The position numbers and the translations under genes are program-made. DNA of 64,000 bases from Symbiodinium sp. CCMP2592 (lineage: Eukaryota > Sar > Dinophyceae > Suessiales > Symbiodiniaceae), in contig CAJNDT010000001.1 of the NCBI GenBank assembly GCA_905221615.1, positions 2,283,894-2,347,893 on the forward strand, read 5' to 3'. The stretch's first letter is position 1. Each line of letters opens with the position of its first letter. The notes below the pieces were generated by a model. The model saw only the letters and a list, made by a program, of their open reading frames with translations, was not told the DNA's origin and ran no database searches. Positions 38,272 through 49,510 of this stretch are shown piece after piece.

Positions 38272-38304
38272 GTCACAGACTCTATGATCCCTTATGTCAC
38301 AGAC
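38272..38304 (+). repeat. Double-hairpin element DH15 (ACA loops)
   Basis: GTC-ACA-GAC (38272-38280), 15-nt spacer, GTC-ACA-GAC (38296-38304), each inside TGTCACAGACT. After the last stop of cluster 2. Weakest stems of the set. Confidence 0.65.
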
Positions 38305-38781
38305 TCAGGGAATTCGGCACTCTTCCGACGCCTAGCACATCTCTTCGGAAGAATGTGAATTGCGTGCTAGCCTCGCTTAAAACGGCACTTTGCGATTCAG
38401 CGAACTGCCAGCATCATAGCTGCCCAAAGACTCAAGCCACCGAAATTGCTTCAGGTACCAGCGGTCATCCGCACATGACCCTTACGGCCTTCTGTCTTCA
38501 ACATGAGTAATCCGTGTGGGACGCCACGAGACGGATACTCCAGGTGGCGGCTTCCTCTGAGGTACGGCCTAGTTGTTGAGACAGGTGCACAGATGGACGC
38601 GTCTGTTCACACCAAGGTGTCGGAGAAGGAAGCTTTTTGTAGCAGTAGCAGTTGCAGTAGTATGTCAAGTTCGAGCTGATTAGAGAGACCTGAGCGATGC
38701 ATGCTAGAAGCAGTTTCACGAGTGCATGAGACCAAAGGCGCCCGCAAAGCGCAGAGCACGCTCGCGCAGCGTTCAATTGAA

Positions 38782-38941
38782 AAATAGTAGTAGTAGTAGT
38801 AGTAGTAGTAGTTCGCAGCCCTTTGGTGCTGTAGGGCCAGATAAGGGGGTCACAGGAGCAGGCTGTCGGCTAGCAGTAGTAGTAGTAGTCGTCGTCGTCG
38901 TCGTAGTAGTCGTAGTCGTAGTCGTAGTCGTAGTAGAAGTT

Positions 38942-38988
<47 letters not shown>

Positions 38989-39050
38989 TGTCGTCGTCGT
39001 CGTAGTAGTAGTACGAGTAGTAGTAGGAGTAGGAGCAGTAGGAGTACGTA
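38782..39050. repeat. TAG/GTA/GTC microsatellites (two arrays)
   Basis: 38784-38812 (TAG units) and 38874-39050 (GTA and GTC units with CGT interruptions). Confidence 0.9.
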
Positions 39051-40324
39051 GGTAGCATCAGCAGCAGCAGCAGATGCAGAGGCGAAGAGCTCGACACTGC
39101 TGGGTCCTGTGCCCGGCTTCTTCGAACCTCCGTTTGCTCCTCAGCGGCGGCCAAGGCCAGCGTCGCGTTCTTGAAGTGCTGCGTCCACAGAGGCCGCAGG
39201 TCTGTGCCGAAGAATCGCTGGGCCACAACCTCCACGAGCAGTTTAAGTTTTAGGGTGTGCTGACGGTTTAAGCTGAATTGCAAGCTTTGTCCTCAGGGTT
39301 AACCAATCTGCTTGTGCAGCAGCATGCCGACAGCCGCGAGGTCAGTACAGCACAGAATGTTGGTAATATCGAGGCTTCTGCTTAATGAATGTGTGCGTGC
39401 TTCTGTTTCTTACTTCTCTACATAAGTTCGTACAGCCATTATAGACTTGCTCTCAAACCAGCACAAATCTCCTTGAACAAACCCTGAACCCCAGAACCCT
39501 ACAAGCCTAAAATCACTATACCCTAAACCCTAAGATGGGAACCCTACAACTCCTAAAGCCCCTATAGGCCCTATAAGCCCTAAGATGGGTGCGTGTGGGG
39601 GGGAGGAGGAAGCGGGCCTCATCCAGCATCAGGTGCAGCCTGGCGGCTGTGCCCGGAGTGACCTTGGTTTCGGGTTTGGGCTACGCATGGTTTAGTTTGG
39701 GGTAAAACCGTAGCAAAAATTATAATTTTAGCTGTGTCTGAGGGATTATGATAACCAAAAACTAAAATTAGTTCTAAGTACCCCTAAGGCTTAGGGTACG
39801 GAGCCTTGGGAGTTGAAGGGGCCGGGTTTTAGGAGGTTAGGGCTTCACCGGTGCTGGGAGGTGGGAGCTTGAGGGCTTCAGAAGTGGAAGCCCCCAATTC
39901 TCTCCTACATCTTGCCTAATCTCGGAGCCTAAAGAACCACTCAGAACGCCGGCCGACAAACCCCAAACCCGAAGTCCATAATCGGAACCCCGACCAGCCG
40001 AGATACTAGCGCACAAAATACGAGCACCGACCTCGTAGGGATCCTAATTTAATACCACCCGATGCAACTGCTGTGCCAGTCGAAACACCGGTCGCGGTTG
40101 GTGTGAGGGCGTAGTTGTCACAAGAACTGGCAAACTCCTTTTACACGTTGGTTTGGCCCTAAACCCTAAACTTTCCCTAAACCCTAAACCCTAAACCCTA
40201 AACTGGCTTCAGTATTCGTCGCCAAAGATGCTGCCAGCGCCGCCGACAGCACCAACGGTCGGTCGGAAGCCTTCCTTGCAGGGCCGGCATCGTCCTGGGG
40301 GGAAGGCCGGGAGCCTTTAATTAA

Positions 40325-40512
40325 TGTAGGCTCCGCGCCTTCATAAGTAGAATAGGGTTTCGGGGCCATTATAGCTATGCTGCAATATGTATAATATATT
40401 CATGATATAGTCATAATATAACCACAAAACAATCGTAATGGAACCATCATGAATCATGTAATCATCATATAAGTATGATATAGTTATAATAAGGAACCCC
40501 AAAATAATCTAG
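40325..40512. mobile_element. Degenerate foldback element, family B (enlarged)
   Basis: It has GAATAGGGTTTCGGGGCCAT on the left and AAGGAACCCCAAAATAATCT on the right as in family B, but an AT-rich ATCATGATATAGT-type insert enlarges the middle. Confidence 0.45.
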
Positions 40513-40913
40513 GAAAAATTAAACAGCATTGAGGCTCAAGAGCCTCTGGCTTGGGCTTAGGCTTAGCGGGTGAAACATGTTGTGATTGACAGGGGCCGAA
40601 AAGTTCAGGAGCATTCAGGGTTTAGGGTTAGGAGCATTTTAGGGTTTAGGGCTTCGGCTTGGGATTAGGCTTAGCGGGTGGAGCATGTTGCGACTGGCAG
40701 AAACCGAAATCATCATCACCATCATCACCGGCACCTGCATCGCCAACATCATCAACTCCATCGTCATCATGGCGAAGACTACAACTCGTATATAAAACGG
40801 TCAAAGAGCAGCATTCGGCCTCCACCCCCTGAAACCCAAACCCCGAAGCATTCCTGGCCCCCCGGAGCCCTAGCCCTGGCTGCGCCCCAAGTTGAAAGGC
40901 TCTCCTGAAGAGG

Positions 40914-41022
40914 TATATGGGAGTTTCCAAAAATTATGGGTACCTTGTTTGGGATCCTTATGATAAGGATCCTACTATTTAGGGTACTATATTAGGGTCC
41001 CCTATTTTCGGAAACTCCCATT
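40914..41022. mobile_element. Foldback element, family A variant
   Basis: Starts TATATGGGAGTTTCCAAAAA and ends TTTTCGGAAACTCCCATT, inverted ends of about 20 bp. The inside has GGGATCCTTATGATAAGGATCC, itself palindromic. Confidence 0.7.
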
Positions 41023-41800
41023 AAAGCCCTCCCGCATGACAGGAAAGGTGGCTTAACGATGGGTTTAACATTGGGTTCACCCTTAAGGACACCCAACCTT
41101 TGACCTGGTGGCAACTGGTACTATCGCGGGGGTCCGAAACACACTACACCAAACCTTGCAACTCTAGGCCCTAAACCATATTCAAGAATAGTGCATAAGC
41201 CCTAAAGCCGTTAACGCCAAGTCCTCCATCTTTGAGTAGGTGCCCTGAGCGAAGGCGGCACGCGTTTGAGACGCCGAAGCCATCACAGTCTTGGCTCCGG
41301 AGGCCACGGCGACGTAGCGGAAACCCCAGTCCTGGAAGCTTTAGGCTGCCTGTAAGGGCTCCTTTACTTGGAGGATCATGGGACTTAGTAAGTATGGGCG
41401 GGAGCTCCGGGTGTCTCAGGTTTACATGGCTTGGCTTCTGCTCGATGCCATGGAACCAAGGATTCAAAGTTTGCTCCAGATCCACGGCTTCGGGTACCGT
41501 GTTGAGGGCTTCGGGCTCAAATCCAAAACCTTGAGCACCAAAACTAAACCCTAACTGTTAGGCTGACAGCAAAAAGCAATCCAACCGTGAAATCAAGAAA
41601 CCACAACGAAAATCAACGATTACTATCTCCTGCACTGACTCACGCTCGCCTTACTGACTTACCAAGCGAAGTTCGGCACCGAAAAGGTTCAATGCAAGGC
41701 CGCAATGCCACGGCTGCTGCAGCCGTGGCGCCGGAAAAGGAAAAGCTGTATCTCCTGCACCCTAGATCCTGAAACTCCAAGTTTCAACCCGTCTCTGCCC

Positions 41801-42665
41801 CGCCACACAGTATTCGGAGATCTGAGCGCAAAGCATATTGAGGATCAACTGTTCCGCAATATGTTTAGAATGCCAAACCCTGGCCCTAAACCCTTCTATG
41901 CCCCGGCACATTGCTGACCGCAAAGCATATTGAGGAACAGCTGTTCCCCAATATGTTTCAAGTGCCAAACCCTAGCCCTAAAACCCTACTAAGCCCCGGC
42001 ACACAGCGGTCGGAGGTGTGACCGCAAGGCATATTGAGGAACAACTGTTCCCCAATATGCTTAAAATGCCAAACCCTAGCCCTAAACCCTACTGGGCCCC
42101 GACACGCAGCGGTCGGAAGTGTGACCGCAAATCATATTGGGGAACAACTGTTCCCCAATATGTTTCAAATGCCAAACCCTAGCCCTAAACCCTTCTATGC
42201 CCCGGCACACAGCGGTCGGAGGTGTGACCGCAAAGCATATTGAGGAACAACTGTTCCCCAATATGTTTAAAATGCCAAACCCTAGCCCTAAACTCTTCTA
42301 AGCCCCGGCACACAGCGGTCGGAGGTTTGACCGCAAAGCACATCGAGGAACAACTGTTCCACAATATGTTTAGAATCCCAAATCCTGTATAGCCCTAACT
42401 CCTTCTAATGCCCCGGCACACAGCGGTCGGAGGTTTCACCGCAAAGCATGTTGAGGAGCAACTGTGCCGCAATATGTTTCAAATGCCAAACCCTAGCCCT
42501 AAACCCTTCTAAGCTCCGGCAAACAGCAATCGGAGTTCTTATTGCAAAGCATATTGAGGAACAACTTTTCTCCAATATGTTTAGAACATCTTAGAACCCA
42601 ATAGACCCTAGCCTCAAACCCGTCTAAGCCCCGCACACAGCGGTCGGAGGTCTGACCACAAACCT
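41801..42665. repeat. About 104-bp tandem satellite (about 8 units) containing a 30-nt palindrome
   Basis: Units run from CCCCGGCACACAGCGGTCGG through a palindrome of the form CATATTG-GGGAACA / ACTGTTCCCCAATATG to ATGCCAAACCCTAGCCCTAA. The palindrome at about 42134-42163 pairs perfectly around a 2-nt centre. Other units carry compensated or single-base variants. Copy 2 (about 41904) lacks the CACAGCGGTCGGAGGT part. The second half of each unit is telomere-like. Confidence 0.85.
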
Positions 42666-44033
42666 TCTGCGCGACCGTCCCCGTGCGCATGACTTCGATG
42701 CCTGGACCTGGCTCGCGGGCCCAGGTGACCTTCGCACGGAGATTTGGCTTTAGCGGTTTACGGTTCAGGGTTTAGGGTTCTGTAGATTTAGGGATACTGT
42801 TTCTTGGGGGTTCCTGATCAGCATTAAGCTGTTTTAGTCCTCAACAAAACTCAAGTCCAACTACTTTAATTAGGCTTGCATATGATAGTATGGTATACGT
42901 TCAGAGTGTAGGATCTCATGTCGATAGTACATACAAGTCTTCATGGTGCAGGATTTGGAGCTATGCAGAGATCGAGACAGATAGAAGCAGCTACAAAGGC
43001 ATCGGAGGTGGATGCAGATGGACCGGGTGCGCTAAATCTGACGGACATAGCTGGAGAGCTGGCCTAAGATAGGGACGCAAGTTCTGGGGTCTGCTACTTA
43101 GGGTTTAGGCTTTAGGGTTTAGGGCTGGCCTTTGCCATCAAATCAATGCAGCAGGCCCCTGGCCCTGGACATGCAAAATCAAGACCGTAAGTGTGTATGT
43201 TTTGTGAACTCCCACCTGCCTCCTGGTCAGCTTTTTGCGTGGCAGTGGCGGCAGACATGTCCTGAGTGCAACCGTCAAGCAGCTCGAAAACTCGTTCGGA
43301 GGGTTACTTGCTGAGTGCTGAGGAGGTTGAAGCGGGCATTGATGTACATGTCGGCACAAGTGGAAAGCATTGAGCGTGGCCTTACAGCTGTTGAGTTTAG
43401 GGCTGCGGGTTGGGAACAAGCTATGGAACGAAGCCTTGCCTTCGAAGCGCGAGCACGGACGAAAGTTGAGCAAAGAACGAATTCACAAAATGAGCTCCTG
43501 TGATTCCTGTCTCGATCATCTTCGCTGCCTGCAACGACAATGATAGCTGCAGCCACACAACGCTACCACGAGCACGACTACGGAGAGGTGGTGGAGGATG
43601 CTGACGACGATCATACCAAAGACGAGGACAAGCATGTAAGCAACACGACTGCGACTGCTGCATTCCGGGTGTTTGCATTCTATGCGTGCTTTCTGAGACC
43701 AGCCCTGCTTTATGCCTTCATTGGACATGTTCGCCGGCCAAGGAACGAAGTACACCTCCGCCGACCCGCTTCCCTCGATCAGGAAGCTGACAGTTGTCAC
43801 AGGGCATGTCGCCCAAACGAACTCCTCGCAAAACAGCGGAAACATGTACTATCACTCAGCAGCACGGCACGGAGCACACAAGTAATTAAGAGCAAGAGCA
43901 AGAGCAAAATCAGAAAGCAGCAAAATCACCAAAACTCAAGAGCATTAGCAACACTGAGAACAAGAGCAACGACAAGAACAGCAACCGCACCAGCAGCAGC
44001 AGCAACAGCCTCGCAACTACTAGTACTCGCCCC

Positions 44034-44043
44034 TTGTCTACTA

Positions 44044-44111
<68 letters not shown>

Positions 44112-44136
44112 GCTACTACTACTACTACTACTACTG

Positions 44137-44167
<31 letters not shown>

Positions 44168-44245
44168 GACTACTGCTGCTACTGCTACTACTGCTACTGC
44201 TGCTGCTACTACTCCTCCTCCTACTACTACTGCAACTACTGCAAG
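44034..44245. repeat. TAC/ACT microsatellite
   Basis: Long ACT/TAC runs with TGC interruptions; it codes for long Leu or Thr tracts in different frames. Confidence 0.9.
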
Positions 44246-44585
44246 CACGACGACACGACGAGTCGACGACGATCGCCAATATGATGGGGAGGGGAGGAAA
44301 AATAAGATGCCCCAAGAGGACGCAAGGCCACAGATCACACACATGAATCACTGAAACACTACATAACAAGAGACTTCACACACAGACACACAGACAGACA
44401 CACACACACACACTGAGACGAGAGCTTCGATCACGAAGAAGGGCAGCACTTGCTAGGAAGAGCGCCGGGCCTGAAACCCCAAAGCCATCAAAAAGCCCTA
44501 AACGTCAGTCCGGTAACGCAAGACCTCAGTCATCATGGGTGAAGGGTGTAGGAGTTAATTAACCCTAAACTTCAACAAACTAGAA

Positions 44586-44623
<38 letters not shown>

Positions 44624-45039
44624 ATACGGTATAAAAATTCGAAATAGCAGAATATATACTAGTAGATTATACTACATATATATATATGATATATCATAAT
44701 AAAATATAACATGATATGCTTAAGATCAAAGCCGTGGCTGGATATTCCAGCCAACTCGGTTCGTGTTACGAAACCCTTTTTGAAAAAGCTACCAACATGA
44801 GGAAACCATACCACCCGCTACATCTATATTTATATCTGAAGCGGTTGGGGTTTAGGGTTTGGGTTTTTGGGTTTGGGGCTTTAGGGTTTCGGGTATATCT
44901 ATGTATGCTTCTCCCAACTAACTACCGTCCTTAACCGGACAGCGTCCTTGTCATGATCGACAGCGGGCGTGAGAAATTCTACGGTGAGAGTGGCCGAGCC
45001 TGCCTGGGGCGGGAGGAATTCTCGAGTTTCGGGTATAGG

Positions 45040-45280
45040 GTCCAGGGTTCAGGGTTCAGGGGTTTAGGGATTTGGGGGTTTAGAGTTTAAGGTAAAGGGT
45101 TAGGGTTCATTTGGGGTTTGGGGGGGATCTGGGGGTTTAGGGTACAGGGTTTAGGGCTTAGGGGATCCGGGGCACTTGGGTTTAAGGTTTAGGGCGTGGG
45201 GGTTTAAGAGTTTCGGGGCATGTAAAGGCTCAGGGCAGTTCTGACTGATGTTTAGGGTTTCAGGGTTTATAGAGTGAAGC
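45040..45280. repeat. Degenerate TTTAGGG-type telomere-like region
   Basis: Many GGGTTTAGGG/TTTGGGG/TTCAGGG variants, all in the G-rich orientation. Confidence 0.75.
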
Positions 45281-45356
45281 CCTTACTCTTTCGTCCAGAA
45301 CCATCGACCCCGAACCCAAAACCGAACGCCAAGCCACAAACCCCTCTCACGTGATA

Positions 45357-45453
45357 TAGGGGCCTTAATACTTAGAATCCGGTTTCGGGACCCATTCTAC
45401 TATAATCATAGCAAGGAACCCCAAAATAGTATTGGTAATTATTTACGCCCCTA
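45357..45453. mobile_element. Foldback element, family B (97 bp)
   Basis: Starts TAGGGGCCTTAATACTTAGA and ends GGTAATTATTTACGCCCCTA. The ends are inverted repeats of TAGGGGCCTTAATAATTA. The centre has GGACCCATTCTACTATAATC and AAGGAACCCC. Confidence 0.75.
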
Positions 45454-45854
45454 TATTATGGGCCTGGAAGACATAGCGCGTCAGCGTCGGCAGGACATCG
45501 ATGCTGAGTTGCTGTGCGGCGGCGACGTCCTGCACCGCTTAGGGCTTTGTCTCTTGATTTGGGGTGAGAAGAAGTAGGTAGCAACAAAACTAAGAGCTGC
45601 AATAAGAGTAACACAATACCAACAATGATAACAATAATAGTATTAGCAACAAGAATAATAAATAACAATAACAGTAATATACAGTAATACTCACGGTAAT
45701 AGTAATAATCGCAAGAATACTACCCTCATGCCTGAACTTCAACCCCTGAAACCTGCTGCACACGGCACCCCCTGAACCCGACACCCCTTGACCCCTAAAG
45801 CCCGAACGCCCGCCTTATTTCTCGTCTTTCTCATCAAATCCCCTAAACCTTTCC

Positions 45855-45975
45855 GTATGTGGGTAGTTGTCAAAATTATGACCCCTATTTTTGGGTACCC
45901 TAAATACTAGGTGCCGCAAAGAAATCATTAAGGACCCAAAAAGGGACCGTAAAATTATTTAGGCCCCTATATTAT
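45855..45975. mobile_element. Chimeric foldback element (family A left end, family B right end)
   Basis: The left end GTATGTGGGTAGTTGTCAAA is family A. The right end TTATTTAGGCCCCTATATTA is the family B end. The inside AAGGACCCAAAAAGGGACC fits family A. Confidence 0.5.
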
Positions 45976-46106
45976 TGTACCCTTATAGATCCCTTATAGT
46001 AACCCTTATAAATCCCTTTTAAAGGAAGCCCATGTGGCAGATCGTGGTTCACTCCAGGCCATGGGCGAGTTCGGCATTCCAGAACCCGACAGATCGTTGG
46101 GGCTTA

Positions 46107-46216
46107 CCTGTAGTCTCCATTGTAGTTCCTTTTTTTGGTGAACCAAAATCTCTATTATAGGAACCTAACCATAAAACTGGTTAACCAAAAAAAGGAACTA
46201 CAATGGAGACTCTAGG
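46107..46216. mobile_element. Long-palindrome foldback element F
   Basis: AGTCTCCATTGTAGTTCCTT is mirrored by the complement ending AACTACAATGGAGACT. About 28 bp pair perfectly, including a T7/A7 run, around a 45-bp loop. Confidence 0.8.
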
Positions 46217-46841
46217 TAGGGCTCAAGTCCCGGAGTCTTGCCGATTTGCTGGGGCTCTGGGTTCGGAGGTTGAATGCCGGTGCCAGCTGCTGAAGGGATT
46301 AGAAATCAGAGTCAGGCTTTTTGTGGCGTAGTATGCTCCGATGACTGTATATTCAGAAGATGGATCAATAACTTTCACTCGCTCTTCAAGACTGAGATTG
46401 CGAGGTGCTGAGTTTGACGGAATTTGGCATTCCTGGCAAATCGTTTGTGACCGCTGTGAAGGACTTGCAGGGAAGCCTGAAGCCGCTCCCGCCAAGCATT
46501 AAATACGAAACTCCAAAGCCTCAAATAAAACCGGACCCTGGGCCTCTTACGCTGTACTACCCTGAAGCCTGCAACCCTCAAGCCCTTCCAGTAACTCCTT
46601 CTAGCAACGTTTATACGAACCTTGGAGTACCCGTTACCACTATGAAAGTTCCCCTTGCAGTTACAGTAACCCTCACAGTATCCCGTCTAGTAACCCTTTC
46701 CGTCCTGAATGGGCTGGCCCAGCCAGCGGTAGATGGCATTGTCCACCCGAATCAGGCCGACCCAATCAAGCGCATCGCCTCCCCATTCACTGTCTAGTGC
46801 CTCTATATCGTGGGTTCTTCTAAGGGCTCCTTGAAGGAATC

Positions 46842-46975
46842 TATCAACCCTAAACCCTAAACCCAGAAAGAATCTATAAACCCTAAACCCTAAATCCAGA
46901 AAGAATCTATAAACCCTAAACCCCAAACCCAGAAAGAATCTATAAACCCTAAACCAATAACCCAGAAAGAATCTA
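46842..46975. repeat. Tandem repeat with CCAGAAAGAATCTATAAACC core
   Basis: Four or five units of about 33-36 bp: AGAAAGAATCTATAAACCCT plus CCCTAAA-type spacers. Confidence 0.75.
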
Positions 46976-47084
46976 TGAAGGTTCTATCGAGGGTGTTAAA
47001 GATCAGAGTTTCCGGGTGTTGCACGGCCGAGCTTCGGGGTGAAGGACTTTGCCGCAAGATGTTGCCAGGGAAAGCCGGGGAGGC

Positions 47085-47315
47085 TTAGGGGCTTAGGGCT
47101 TAGGGCCCTGGGGTTTAGGGGTTTGGGGTTTAGGGTTTAGGGTTTAGGGTTCAGGGTTTAGGGGTTAGGGTTTAGGGCTTAGGGCTTAGGGCCCTGGGGT
47201 TTAGGGGTTTGGGGTTTAGGGTTTAGGGTTTAGGGTTCAGGGTTTAGGGGTTAGGGTTTAGGGTTTAGGGCTTAGGGCCCTGGGGTTTAGGGGTTTGGGG
47301 TTTAGGGTTTAGGGC
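47085..47315. repeat. About 86-bp higher-order telomere-like repeat (2.5 units)
   Basis: TTAGGGCCCTGGGGTTTAGG recurs at about 47101, 47186 and 47273; between are TTTAGGG variants in a fixed order. Confidence 0.8.
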
Positions 47316-47918
47316 ACTTACGGTGAAGGAGCGAATGCCGGCAAGAGCGTGGTGTGCAAACGTAGGAGCCTTTTGACCCTCGATGTTCGATGATCTCTTT
47401 GAGCGACATGCCCTAAGCATATCTGTCCAGTGCGCATGCTACAGCTGTGCCAAATCGGGGACCGTTGAACCTCGTTCTCGTTACTCCAATGCCATGATGC
47501 AAACAATCCGCCACCGTCCCTTGTTGCTAGATCAGATTAGCACCAACATTGGTTGCCGCCTTCTAAAAACGGAATCGCATATCCACCCAGCCTGTCCAGT
47601 GCACAGGTGATCCATCCGTCAGGTTGTCGGTGCCTGTGCCAGAGAGCTTTTCTCGAGGGCCACGGATTGTAGAAGGATCGGAGGGTATCCTGGTCCTGGC
47701 ATATACAAGCAAGCCCCAAACCCTAAAACGCTAAACCTCAAAACCGTAAACCGCTAAATCCTAAACCCCTTAACCCCCTAAACACTACACCCTGAACCCT
47801 GAAACCTAAACCGCTTCACACGCGGTTTTCAGCACAGGAGTCACGAGGGCTGACGATTTGCAGGTGCTCACTTAGCAAAGGAGCCAGCAAGGCCTGCTGT
47901 GAAGGGACTCCCCTACTG

Positions 47919-48014
47919 TAGAGGCCTTCATAATTCCTATACTATCTTGGGGGTTCCTTCATATAACTAGAGTATAACATACCCCAAACCCAATTCTAAT
48001 TATTAAGGCCCCTA
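47919..48014. mobile_element. Foldback element, family B (opposite orientation)
   Basis: Left end TAGAGGCCTTCATAATTCCT, right end CTAATTATTAAGGCCCCTA. The internal GGGGGTTCC is in inverse order to the copy at 45357, so this copy is inverted relative to it. Confidence 0.7.
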
Positions 48015-48424
48015 TATTACTACAAGTGCCGGAAGCCCCACTATGGAGATAATGAGTTGCTCTTGACGGCTATTACAGGGGCTACTACACAAGTTATTAC
48101 TATGAAGTTCACCAGACGGGTTGTACGAACTCCTGAAACGTTGGCCACCAATATCTCTGGGCATGGTCCTGGTTTGGCTCTGACAACTAAGCCAAGCAAA
48201 GCGTCATTGAATATCGCACGGTGCGCGGGGCATTCCGTGGCTCCGCCGAAACCGAAATTCCACCCCGCAGGTTGGAGACAAGTACTGAAACACGAAAACT
48301 TTGAGCCCTGAACCCAAGCCCCAAAGCCCAGAACCCTAAACCTCAAAGCACCCAACCACAAACCCCAAGCCAAAAACCCTAAACTCCACGGCACTCAACA
48401 ATACAGTAGCTCCCGAAGCAGAGC

Positions 48425-48519
48425 CTCCAATATTCCTAAGTTAAGGAATATGCACCTTAAACCATTTCAGGGATCCTGCTATAACTTAAGGAATATTCCT
48501 TAATTAAAGGGTATTGGAG
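48425..48519. mobile_element. Foldback element G (AT-rich)
   Basis: CTCCAATATTCCTAAGTTAA is mirrored by TTAATTAAAGGGTATTGGAG, with the inner GGAATAT repeated in both orientations. Confidence 0.6.
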
Positions 48520-48714
48520 TCTCTGGGAAGCAGATTCCTTAATATGAACCCTATTGTGGGAACCTAATCCCTACTAAGCCTTCATAGGCTAAAGCCCCTT
48601 TTGGCCTCCATGATGTAAACCCCGAAGCAGAGCCGAGGGGCAGCTCCAGGTGCTTTGATACGGCGAGGCCACATCCAGCGGAGCGCACGGAGGACGAAAG
48701 TTGAGGGCCTGGCG

Positions 48715-48835
48715 GAGTTTAGGGTTTAGGTTTAGGGTTTAGGGTTTAGGGCTTAGGGTTTAGAGCTTAGGGTTTAGGGCTTAGGGTTTAAGGTTTAGGG
48801 CTTAGGGCTTAGGGTTTGGGGTCTCAAGTTTAGGG
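48715..48835. repeat. Degenerate TTTAGGG repeat
   Basis: About 14 heptamer-like units, G-rich strand. Confidence 0.8.
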
Positions 48836-49054
48836 TGGGGTAGTAAAAGGGTTACGATGAGGGAAACTATAAGGGGCTACAGTACTAGTTACGATACGGG
48901 TTACTACAAAGGGCTACCGAGGACTATACTCTATAGCCGTTCTAGGACTACTGTAGGGTTTGCGGGCCTCCACTAGTTGTCGAAATGCTTTCGGGTTGAA
49001 CTTACAAGGCTTGGTTGTTGTTAGTCCTCAGAATCTTGTTCTTGTAATTGCTAT

Positions 49055-49262
49055 TTGTATTGTTATTGTTCCCGTTCCTGCTCCTGTTCTTGTTCTTGCC
49101 GCTGCTGCTTTTGCCACAACACAGCAGCAGCGGCAGAAGCAGCAGCAGCAGCAACAAGAACCATAACAGGAACAGGAAGCAACAACAACAGCAACAACAA
49201 CAACCAGAACCAGAACCAGAACCAGAACCGGAACCATAACCAGAACCACAACAGCAACAGCG

Positions 49263-49335
<73 letters not shown>

Positions 49336-49510
49336 TAGCAACAAGACCAACAACACCAACAGCAACAACAACAACAACAACCCGCAACCACAACCAACAG
49401 CAACAACAACAGCAGCAACGCCAACAACAAAGCGAAAGCCACAGCCACAGCCACAGCAGCAACACCAACAACAGCCACAACAACAAACGCCAACAACAGC
49501 AGCAGCAGAA
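49055..49510. repeat. CAG/CAA/CTG-type microsatellite complex
   Basis: Includes ACAGCA runs (49240-49340), CCAGAA runs (49200-49240) and CAACAA/CACAGC stretches. Extended frames here are microsatellite artefacts. Confidence 0.9.

Noticed and set aside
43540..44346. Long plus-strand and minus-strand frames
   Set aside because: Their length comes from TAC/ACT microsatellites (poly-Leu/Thr/Ser/Val) and the unique part lacks coding character.
46405..46797. 130-codon plus-strand frame
   Set aside because: Codes for short GTTAC/GTAACC-derived repeats with no domain; likely repeat relic.
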